From an uncultured Clostridia bacterium (GTDB lineage Bacteria > Bacillota > Clostridia > Christensenellales > CAG-917), in assembly GCA_947589635.1 (NCBI GenBank), contig CANQCC010000028.1:1-13387 (forward strand): 13,387 nucleotides of DNA. The letters are read 5' to 3'. A model generated the notes under the pieces. That model was not told the origin of the DNA. It did not search any database and saw only the letters and a program-made list of their open reading frames with translations. Positions 7,101 through 12,923 of this stretch are shown here, one piece after another (the first letter of the stretch is position 1; the number at the start of each line of letters is the position of its first letter). The translations under genes and the position numbers were made by a program.

Positions 7101-8648
7101 CTTAAGCTGGGCAGGAGCGCGTTGGGCCTTGGCGAGAGAGCGGCGCTTGCGATAGACAGATACGGCAAAGCGAGCGACGAGATAAACAAACTCAACATAA
7201 AGCGCATAGAAAATCTTTGCCTTGCGCGCGTGGACGAGGACGATTACGACTTTGACTTCCTGTCCGTTGACAAGGGCGCGAGGATGTCGGCGCGCGGGCT
7301 GTTCAAAAACTACGCGGCGGCGCTGCTTAAACTAAAGAGGTGCTTTATAATGTCGCCGTCCACGGTCAGCGTCATGCTGCGCCCGGAGGAATATTTCGAC
7401 TTTGACGTAGCTATAATAGACGAGGCAAGCCAGCTTGAGCCCGTCAATCTGTTGCCCATCCTCATGCGTGCGAAGCAGTGCGTTCTTGTCGGGGACGAAT
7501 TTCAGATGCCGCCCATCTCGCACTTCAAGGCGAAGAGGCGCGACGTCATAATAGACTATGAGAAGGAACTTGAGATAGACCACGACATATCCGCGCTGTC
7601 GCTTGCGCTTGAAAATCTCGCCTTCGACGCGGAGGAACTCACTTGCCATTACCGCAGCAACACCGAAAGCCTGATAGCGTTTTCTCAGCGCGAGTTTTAC
7701 CCGCATATGCGCACTTTCCCGGCGGCGGTCCCCTTCATGGAGGACACCGGCTTCGAGGACGTCTACGTCGAAAATGCACGCTGCGACGACGGAGTCAACA
7801 TGCTTGAGGCAAAGGCCGCGGTCGATTGTCTTAAGCGCCACTTCGACAGGTACTATGACGAGGCCGCAGGGCTTAAGAAGTCTGTAGGTATCGTCGCTTT
7901 CGGCGAGGCGCAATTAAAGGCCATCCTCAACCTTGTCGCCGCCGATACGGAGCTTGACAAAAAGAGGGCGAACGCGCTTGACAAATTTGACGACGTCGCC
8001 GAAAAGTTGATATTTTTCAAGACTATCGAGACGGTGCAGGGGCAGGAGACGGATCACCTTATACTTTCTCTCACCTACGGCGTGGACGCGGACGGCAACG
8101 TGCGCAACCGATTTGGGGAGCTCAATCGCGACGAACTTGGCAAGTGCATATTCAATGTCGCCGTGACAAGAGCGAAGGATCGGGTGACGCTTATCCACTC
8201 CGTGCGCGCCAACCAGCTTGACGGCTCGTCAAAGATAGGCTACATCGCCGACTATATCCGCCTTGTGGAGAAGTTTGCAAAGCAGGGCAAAGGACAATTT
8301 GTGTCCAATCCGTATGAAAGCGGCGCGCACTTTATAAACGACGTGGCAAAGTTTATTGCCTCGCTTGGCATAAGCGAGGACAGGATAGTGACGGGTTACG
8401 GCGTGACGGACGGCTCCGTACGCATCCCCATAGCCGTCTTAAGCGAGGATATGACGCGCGCGGTCGCGGGCATATGGTGCGAACTTCCCGTGGGCAAAAA
8501 ATACGGATATATAGACTATAACGTGGGCTATTTCAACAGCCTTACTTTGAGAGGATGGAAACTTATGCGGCTTTCCATTCACGATTGGTACGACAACGCC
8601 GCAGCCGAAAAGCGGGCGCTTGAAAAATTTATAAACACCGTCATATAA
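4107..8648 (+). CDS. DUF4011-type SF1 helicase with degenerate Vsr/MTES_1575-like C-terminus (1513 aa)
   Basis: A very large superfamily 1 (Upf1/DNA2-like) helicase. The N-terminal about 300 residues match the layout I recall for DUF4011 helicases (LFLGVGALKW, SPMLIFPIRL, then SHSDLCMYYDV before NPLI). Helicase motifs are intact: GPPGTGKT (320-327), IIDEAS with D1105 and E1106, VGDEFQMPP near 1130, CHYRS (1180-1184), ETVQGQE (1308-1314) and VAVTRAKDRV with R1355. About 750 mostly helical residues separate motif Ia from motif II. The last about 100 residues align by pattern with the Vsr-like MTES_1575/DUF559 endonuclease fold (RIPIAVL, VAGIWCEL, then TLRGWKLMRLSIHDWYDN). However, the usual catalytic Asp and Glu positions appear to be Pro1441 and Trp1457, so the nuclease is probably inactive. 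DUF4011-helicase-Vsr proteins have been reported as antiphage proteins. It should unwind or translocate on nucleic acid in the cytoplasm. Start choice rests on the Shine-Dalgarno at 4095-4103. Confidence 0.93.
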   Translation: MADYLDAFITDLLHLDDGRNNKLLDVSADGARKDGDRTYVLTRHTDDDGGAMLNTIARRVGKLSNNTVLDSSSLMKNSAVNVNVEKWDWHDLSGVKDAKKLDKFISDVYAALNVTGNNPLFLGVGALKWKIAVGDKSEKVTSPMLIFPIRLVRGTSTSLVEIEFVDEDAYFNPCLISKLRSDYNDYCSKNFPHPNGDGVGFDEPIDLEKLSDGSEYFEKLQAYLDEFEDEDGSKLFTLDKNSVVIAQYSHSDLCMYYDVRRCRDRIYSNPLIAQVFGQERRPSAEKPSGGGDARLVLPSDSNQRKLISKVVGGGSMIIKGPPGTGKTVTIANMIVALMSSGKSVLLSSKKLSALCEVYAKLPEELRRFVLLMEAETEKAAAKISPESIRRDLKDTLRYKKEYKYDPAVPSLVDVERRNLSAAVSELEDYYGDMFAEGVAGMSYYDALDIYFKHPEMPAAPLDGEDVALVTRSGYEALKSAVRRISALAKIMVEGVNNLSECAFAGMGVREDVSDISRSALKIADDETAARAGLTHAIQKYPEIPFASLDLGTLICLLSGRALSKEDIAAIAEATSLPYGQAEISALKESYVNSRCEAGKLISFTLDPLDKKYSGMESLKADGELTLKQLKDIYINRGAIKTTAGEYPDDVACERMAKAAEKLEELAVESRKAQLDCSLVFDKQLDAKQQKCLLEAVSALSPYFGQESVKLPFAARRVIKKLSALTSGQGITDIKMICAVEAYGKYVSALREAEAQLRLINACVGRDLSEVERGAVSLIFARSRALKLGAQRYISLIEEDYRVISEALNEAEILSDDCTIRQFIDAFCMHKARVLLVNAIKADLGAAGVGMPAADEEETADALIAALGFARLDCYVNADEEGKKRIIAAISDIGRDAADALELLANDAQEFGKTYFKNRYTSQPLARSLDDFALFGAQARDRRVISAALDYYAEIEASKKLLDLAPVFACLADGGARGYDTAEDLFEHSFIKAVLDLNLLKLGRSALGLGERAALAIDRYGKASDEINKLNIKRIENLCLARVDEDDYDFDFLSVDKGARMSARGLFKNYAAALLKLKRCFIMSPSTVSVMLRPEEYFDFDVAIIDEASQLEPVNLLPILMRAKQCVLVGDEFQMPPISHFKAKRRDVIIDYEKELEIDHDISALSLALENLAFDAEELTCHYRSNTESLIAFSQREFYPHMRTFPAAVPFMEDTGFEDVYVENARCDDGVNMLEAKAAVDCLKRHFDRYYDEAAGLKKSVGIVAFGEAQLKAILNLVAADTELDKKRANALDKFDDVAEKLIFFKTIETVQGQETDHLILSLTYGVDADGNVRNRFGELNRDELGKCIFNVAVTRAKDRVTLIHSVRANQLDGSSKIGYIADYIRLVEKFAKQGKGQFVSNPYESGAHFINDVAKFIASLGISEDRIVTGYGVTDGSVRIPIAVLSEDMTRAVAGIWCELPVGKKYGYIDYNVGYFNSLTLRGWKLMRLSIHDWYDNAAAEKRALEKFINTVI

Positions 8649-8662
8649 AGGAGGATACCACT

Positions 8663-9403
8663 ATGGCAAAGAGCAAACAATTGCAGGAGCCGAAAAAGAG
8701 CGATCTCGACAGAGAGACCGATCGCATTATGCTCGAGATGAAGAGCAAGGATCAAAAGCAAAGATTCGATAAAAAAGTCGAGGACATAGCGCAGCGTTGC
8801 GCCGACTATATCGATATGTACGGCGAGGAGGATTACCGCTCCTCCATGATGATGTCCTTCCTTGACGTGGCGCTGCTGATGAAGGAATCCATAGTCATGA
8901 TCACCGACATGAAGGACGCTATCAAGTGCATGACGGACGCCGCGGAGTGCATAGACGGCGTATATGAGGAGTTGTTCACATCCTTCGAGGGAACGCTTGA
9001 GAAAAATTACGGCCCCTTTGCGAGGATGAGGCAGAGAAGAAAACTCAGAAAGACGCTCAACAACAACATTGGCAGAATGATCTCCATGACGGACGCGATA
9101 GTAGGCGGGCACAAGATGGCGATGTCCATGGTGTCTTCCATGCAGAACATGAGCCTCAAACTGACAAACAGAGTCAACAAGATGAACAAGCAGAATCAGC
9201 GCAAAAACGAAAAGTCCGCAAATGCGGGAGTCACCGTTCCCACCGAATCCGCGGGCAAGAAGGTCGTCGACGAGATCCTGAAAAACAGAAAGGCAGGGGA
9301 CGGCGCGCCTTTCTCAAACGGCGGCACAAATCCCACGCCTACCGCTCCGACGACGGGCGCGGACGTCAAGCCTTCGGGCGGCGGATACGACGATATCCTT
9401 TGA
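8663..9403 (+). CDS. Met-rich all-helical protein with flexible tail, partner of the downstream AAA+ (246 aa)
   Basis: Unrecognised protein with a strong ribosome binding site (AAAGGAGG, 8647-8654) overlapping the helicase stop. Residues about 10-190 are predicted helical by eye and unusually methionine-rich, with about 20 Met in 246 residues, for example MMMSFLDVALLMKESIVMIT and MISMTDAIVGGHKMAMSMVS. A basic segment RMRQRRKLRKTLNNN lies near 116-130. Residues about 190-235 are a Gly/Pro/Thr/Asn-rich linker, ending in a short terminal motif GGGYDDIL. A helical core, a flexible linker and a terminal peptide, encoded 11 bp upstream of a Vps4-class AAA+ ATPase, recall ESCRT-III proteins, whose C-terminal motifs recruit Vps4. 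The resemblance is in architecture and context. I cannot show homology, and a generic AAA adaptor or substrate is equally possible. No membrane segment is clear. Confidence 0.88.
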   Translation: MAKSKQLQEPKKSDLDRETDRIMLEMKSKDQKQRFDKKVEDIAQRCADYIDMYGEEDYRSSMMMSFLDVALLMKESIVMITDMKDAIKCMTDAAECIDGVYEELFTSFEGTLEKNYGPFARMRQRRKLRKTLNNNIGRMISMTDAIVGGHKMAMSMVSSMQNMSLKLTNRVNKMNKQNQRKNEKSANAGVTVPTESAGKKVVDEILKNRKAGDGAPFSNGGTNPTPTAPTTGADVKPSGGGYDDIL

Positions 9404-9414
9404 TGAGGTGACAA

Positions 9415-10572
9415 ATGTCCGATCTTGGAAAGAAAAATCACGCCGCAGACGGCGATACCATCGAAAGTATAAAGCAGCAGCTTGACGAGTGCGTGGCGGA
9501 GATAAGAAAAGACCTCGCCAACAAACCCGACATGCAGGATATCGATTCCGGCATAAAGCAAAAGCTCAGCCGCGAGTATCTGAGGGCGTCTCAGCTCGCG
9601 AAAAAATTGAGCCAGCGCCATACCGACATCAAACAGTCCGAATATTACGCCGACTTGTATGAGAAACTGAAAAAGCGCGCGACGGACTTCGGCTCCACAG
9701 TAAGCAGCAAGACCGCGACGCACACCTTTGACGACATAAAAGGCCTTGAGGACGTCAAAAAAATAGTCAAGAGCTTTATGTTTCTGTCGCAAAATCAGGA
9801 CCTTCTCAACTACTACAAGATCGAGGGCGGGCTTGGCATGATGCTTTACGGCGCGCCGGGCACGGGCAAGACCATGTTTGCGGAGGCGGTCGCAAACGCT
9901 TTGAACCTGCCGCTGTTCATAGTCACCCCCGCGGACATCTTCAGCAAGTACGTGGGCGCTTCGGAGCAGGCGGTCAGACAGATATTCGACGACATAGACG
10001 CCTGCCCGGACGGCGCGGTGCTGTTTGTGGACGAGTGCGAATCAATATTCAGCAAGCGCTCGGAAGATACGCAGGACTATAAGGCGGCGGTCACGACGGA
10101 GCTTTTGCAGAGGTTGAACGGTTTTGGCGTATCGGGCAGCAAGCGTATGATAATCGCCGCGACCAACCGTCCGGAGCTTATCGATCCCGCATACTTAAGG
10201 TATAAGAGGTTTTCTCACCTCGTGCACGTCACGCCTCCCGACGCGGAAGCAAGGCGCGCGATAATAGAAGCCAAACTGGACGGGATAAAGCTTGAGGGCA
10301 TAACCGTGGACGAGATCGCCGATCTCACGGATTGCTCGACGGACAGGACGAGCGTGCTTGGCGAGGGCGTTGCGGCGTCCGGCGATTGCTATTCGGGCGC
10401 GGACATCTCAGGAATTATCGAGGAGGCTTGCCGCCTTGCTCTCGAGGAGATAGAGGCGAGGCATATGACGATGCCCATCCCTCTCACAAGAGAGATGTTT
10501 GTCAAAGCGTTCAGCAAAATTAAGCCGTCCATATCGGCGCAAGTGCTTAAAGAATACAACAGCTTCAGATAA
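9415..10572 (+). CDS. Classic-clade AAA+ ATPase, Vps4/katanin/Cdc48 type, with helical N-terminal domain (385 aa)
   Basis: A single AAA+ module preceded by an about 95-residue helical domain, comparable in size to the MIT domain of Vps4 but without an MIT signature I can confirm. The module starts at FDDIKGLEDVKKIV. It has Walker A GAPGTGKT (146-153, K152), aromatic pore loop 1 SKYVGA (Y179-V180), Walker B VLFVDECES (D206, E207), TTELLQRLNGFG, sensor 1 ATNRPE (N251) and both arginine fingers (R262, R265 in LRYKRF). Sensor-2/lid motif YSGADI is preceded by an about 15-residue insertion relative to common AAA lids. The C-terminus PSISAQVLKEYNSFR is the closing helix seen in this clade. All catalytic residues are present, so it should be an active hexameric remodeller threading or disassembling proteins, probably the helical protein encoded just upstream. 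The gene has a GAGGTG ribosome binding site at 9405-9410 and is followed by the operon terminator. Confidence 0.94.
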   Translation: MSDLGKKNHAADGDTIESIKQQLDECVAEIRKDLANKPDMQDIDSGIKQKLSREYLRASQLAKKLSQRHTDIKQSEYYADLYEKLKKRATDFGSTVSSKTATHTFDDIKGLEDVKKIVKSFMFLSQNQDLLNYYKIEGGLGMMLYGAPGTGKTMFAEAVANALNLPLFIVTPADIFSKYVGASEQAVRQIFDDIDACPDGAVLFVDECESIFSKRSEDTQDYKAAVTTELLQRLNGFGVSGSKRMIIAATNRPELIDPAYLRYKRFSHLVHVTPPDAEARRAIIEAKLDGIKLEGITVDEIADLTDCSTDRTSVLGEGVAASGDCYSGADISGIIEEACRLALEEIEARHMTMPIPLTREMFVKAFSKIKPSISAQVLKEYNSFR

Positions 10573-10615
10573 ATTTCACCCGCCCGCAACAAACCATGCG
10601 GGCGGAAATTTTTTA
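10571..10615 (+). terminator. Intrinsic terminator ending the six-gene operon
   Basis: A perfect 9-bp GC-rich stem, CCGCCCGCA (10580-10588) and TGCGGGCGG (10597-10605), closes an 8-base loop. It is flanked by AAATTT on both sides, which can extend the stem past a small bulge, and is followed by a six-T run at 10609-10614. It begins at the stop codon of the AAA+ gene and separates that operon from mnmM. Confidence 0.9.
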
Positions 10616-10632
10616 TGCAACATACTTTTTGC

Positions 10633-10640
10633 AAGGAGGT
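10633..10640 (+). promoter_or_regulatory. Ribosome binding site fixing the mnmM start at 10644
   Basis: AAGGAGGT, a near-perfect Shine-Dalgarno, ends 3 bases before the ATG at 10644. A longer in-frame start at 10596 lies inside the terminator stem-loop and has no such site, so it is rejected. No convincing promoter was found in the short space between the terminator and this site. Confidence 0.8.
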
Positions 10641-10643
10641 ATT

Positions 10644-11192
10644 ATGAATGCGCTTACTCTTGTGCACGCCGTCGCCGCGCGCCATGTAAAAAAGGGCGAT
10701 ATATGCGTGGACGCCACGGCGGGAAGGGGCTATGACGCCGCGTTTTTGGCGGAACTTGTAGGGGACGACGGGCAAGTCGTCGCCTTTGACATCCAGCAAG
10801 AGGCCATTGACAGCGCCGCCGCGCTGCTCGCCTCGCGGGGGCTGTCGGCAAGGCTTATAAAGGACTCCCACGCAAATATGGACGCCTATCTTGAAGAGGG
10901 CAGCGTAAGCCTTATAATGTTCAACCTTGGCTATCTTCCAGGGGGAGATCACAGCGTCTTCACGCACTTCGAATCTACGCGCGAAGCGATAGAAAAAGGG
11001 CTTAAACTGTTAAAAAGCGGGGGTTTAATGTGCGTTTCGGTATATTACGGCGGCGACAGCGGCTATGAAGAAAGGGACGCGTTGCTGCCATATCTCAAGG
11101 CGCTTGACGACGGCAAGTATCAGGTTATCGAGGCGGCGTTTTACAATTGGAAGAAAGATCCGCCCATTTCGTTTTTCATCACGAAACTTTGA
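10644..11192 (+). CDS. mnmM: tRNA (mnm5s2U34) methyltransferase MnmM / YtqB family (182 aa)
   Basis: Class I SAM-dependent methyltransferase. The SAM-binding motif I is DATAGRGYDAAFLAELVG (about residues 23-40), followed by the acidic end of strand 2 in VVAFDIQQEAID. The signature FNLGYLPGGDH (about 91-101) is typical of the YtqB/MnmM family, as is the ending PPISFFITKL. Characterised family members complete wobble-uridine modification by methylating nm5s2U to mnm5s2U at position 34 in Gram-positive bacteria lacking the MnmC methyltransferase domain. Length (182 aa) is close to the family norm of about 190. The gene sits alone between the operon terminator and the promoter of the lipoprotein gene. 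It looks like a housekeeping gene unrelated to the upstream system. Confidence 0.9.
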   Translation: MNALTLVHAVAARHVKKGDICVDATAGRGYDAAFLAELVGDDGQVVAFDIQQEAIDSAAALLASRGLSARLIKDSHANMDAYLEEGSVSLIMFNLGYLPGGDHSVFTHFESTREAIEKGLKLLKSGGLMCVSVYYGGDSGYEERDALLPYLKALDDGKYQVIEAAFYNWKKDPPISFFITKL

Positions 11193-11225
11193 GAAGCCGC
11201 TTGCGCCCGAGGCTTAAATCCGCTC

Positions 11226-11254
11226 TTGACGGAAGACGACATATATTGTAGAAT
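11226..11254 (+). promoter_or_regulatory. Sigma-A type promoter for the lipoprotein gene
   Basis: TTGACG (11226-11231) and TAGAAT (11249-11254) are separated by exactly 17 bases. They are followed by an AT-rich stretch and an AAGGGG ribosome binding site (11277-11282) 7 bases before the ATG at 11290. Spacing and both hexamers are close to consensus. Confidence 0.8.
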
Positions 11255-11289
11255 ATACTTATATAATTATCATAGTAAGGGGAAAAACT

Positions 11290-12783
11290 ATGAGGACTAA
11301 AAGCAAAAAATTTGTCTGCCTTGCGCTTGCATGCGCTTTGGTCTCGCTTGTCGCGCTGTCTCTTGTCGCGTGCAACGGATCGTTCGCCGGGGATTTGGAT
11401 ATGCCCGTAGGCAGCAGACCGAGCGGACTTAAAAATCTGATAAACGACGCGGATAGAGAAGAGATAGCCTCCGCCATGCAGGCGGGCGCCTCGGAGGAGG
11501 CCAAAAAAGAGGCGATCATAAAACTTTACAACATCGCCAACGACGGCAGGATAGCGCAAAACAACTCGCTTGTCATTCAGGAGTCCGTCATGGGCATATG
11601 CACTGCGCCAAAGCCTACCACGACACTCGAAGACAGGATGCTTGGCACCGTGCTTATGCACGGTTACAACCTGAGGACGGGAAACAGCTGGTACAACGAA
11701 TTTGCGGCGCAATCGATTTCCGACAACAAACTTTCAAACGCGATTTTCGGCGCGTTCTCCACGATGGTCAAGGTCAACTATCATCTTGAGGACGAGCCCG
11801 ACGATTATTATTTTGTTTCCATAACCGACGCCGCGCTTGAGACGAATTGCAAGATATCGCGCTTCCCCTACATGTCCTATCGCCTCATCAAAGAGCCGCA
11901 GGCGTATTATATTGAGGAATTCAACTCCCGCATGCACATACTCAAGGCGCCCAACGAGATATGCAATATGGATTTTATGGCGGAGATCATTGCCGACGGC
12001 GCCACGATAACGCTTGAGGACGGCCTATATAAAGTGCACTTCAGCGTGGACACAGAGGACGGCGACGATGAACTTCTCAAACAGTGGTATCGCAAGCCGC
12101 AGGAGGATATGAAAGACGGCGGGCAAACGATAAAGAGATATCTCAGATTCAATTGCGACTTCGAAGTCTGGAGCAACGGCTACATCAAGAGTTTCAAGGC
12201 GGACTACGTGCGCGACGCGGGCTTGGCGAGCAGCATAACCGTGGACAACATGAGTTATATCTATGACCTTGACGAGATAAGCGAAATACTTGAGGACGAC
12301 TATCGCCTCGACGGCCTGACGGAGATCGAAAAGAACCTGAAATTCAAAACTTTGTACGACCGCATCGAATATTATAAGGAAACCGACGTCGTCAAAGCGA
12401 GGCTGTCCCCGCTGTACATCTCGTTTATCGTGATCGCAAGCGTGGCGGGCGCCGCGATAATAGCGGTCATAATTGTGGAAATTCTTGTTAGGGCGGGCAA
12501 ACTGCCCAAACTCGCCGCAAAGCGCGCCGCGAAAAAGCAGAAGAGACTTGAAAAGAAAGCGGCAAGGAAAGCCCTCAAAGCGGGAATAGCTCCCGAAGCT
12601 GCTTTGGGCACAGAAAAGGGACAGGACGATAAGGCGATGGCCCAAGCTGAAAGCGACGAAGAGGCGGACGCAACGCATGACGAGGCGCCTAAAGGCGAGC
12701 AAGAGACCACCGAACGCTCCGACGCGGAAGAGACTACCGAACGCCCCGACGCAGAAGAAAGCGCGCCCGAAGACAAGAAATGA
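11290..12783 (+). CDS. Putative lipoprotein with C-terminal transmembrane segment and charged cytoplasmic tail (497 aa)
   Basis: The N-terminus is a lipoprotein signal peptide: basic KSKK, a hydrophobic stretch, and lipobox LVAC with Cys28 as the predicted lipidated residue. Residues about 29-370 form a soluble domain of unknown family, presumably extracytoplasmic, with aromatic, beta-rich stretches (DDYYFVSITDAALETNCKIS, QTIKRYLRFNCDFEVWSNGY). A strong transmembrane helix spans about 373-400 (ISFIVIASVAGAAIIAVIIV). It is followed by a strongly basic Lys/Arg/Ala segment and a highly acidic tail containing the near-repeat ETTERSDAE / ETTERPDAE. The positive-inside rule places the tail in the cytoplasm, so the protein would be anchored at both ends of its outer domain. 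Function is unknown. It has its own promoter and is followed by a bidirectional terminator, so it is a single-gene unit. Confidence 0.88.
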   Translation: MRTKSKKFVCLALACALVSLVALSLVACNGSFAGDLDMPVGSRPSGLKNLINDADREEIASAMQAGASEEAKKEAIIKLYNIANDGRIAQNNSLVIQESVMGICTAPKPTTTLEDRMLGTVLMHGYNLRTGNSWYNEFAAQSISDNKLSNAIFGAFSTMVKVNYHLEDEPDDYYFVSITDAALETNCKISRFPYMSYRLIKEPQAYYIEEFNSRMHILKAPNEICNMDFMAEIIADGATITLEDGLYKVHFSVDTEDGDDELLKQWYRKPQEDMKDGGQTIKRYLRFNCDFEVWSNGYIKSFKADYVRDAGLASSITVDNMSYIYDLDEISEILEDDYRLDGLTEIEKNLKFKTLYDRIEYYKETDVVKARLSPLYISFIVIASVAGAAIIAVIIVEILVRAGKLPKLAAKRAAKKQKRLEKKAARKALKAGIAPEAALGTEKGQDDKAMAQAESDEEADATHDEAPKGEQETTERSDAEETTERPDAEESAPEDKK

Positions 12784-12803
12784 TCGCATAGATTAAAGGA
12801 TGA

Positions 12804-12837
12804 TAAGCGCGCCTGCCTGTAGGCAAATATGCGCTTA
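12804..12837. other. Inverted repeat downstream of the lipoprotein gene
   Basis: TAAGCGC (12804-12810) is complementary to GCGCTTA (12831-12837), with a second nested dyad GCCT/AGGC at 12811-12814 and 12821-12824. No T-run follows, so it is unlikely to be the main terminator. It may protect the transcript 3' end or be a repeat-family hairpin. Confidence 0.5.
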
Positions 12838-12867
12838 ACTTCCCGCAGAATATAAAAATCAAGTAAA

Positions 12868-12900
12868 AAAAACGGTTTGGCAATTTGTCAAACCGTTTTT
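12868..12900. terminator. Bidirectional intrinsic terminator between convergent genes
   Basis: A perfect 12-bp stem, AAAAACGGTTTG (12868-12879) and CAAACCGTTTTT (12889-12900), has a 9-base loop. The plus strand ends in a T-run inside the second arm. On the minus strand the complementary A-run at 12865-12872 gives eight T residues. It lies between the lipoprotein gene (plus) and the sugar kinase gene (minus) and can end both transcripts. Confidence 0.92.
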
Positions 12901-12923
12901 GAATATTCCAAGTTGTGTGTGGG

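Noticed and set aside
10596..10643. Upstream ATG extending mnmM by 16 codons
   Set aside because: It falls inside the terminator stem-loop. The strong AAGGAGGT site and family start support ATG 10644.
11193..11216. AAGCC/GGCTT dyad just after mnmM as terminator
   Set aside because: Short imperfect stem without a T-run. It lies in the 97-bp gap that also holds the next gene's promoter.
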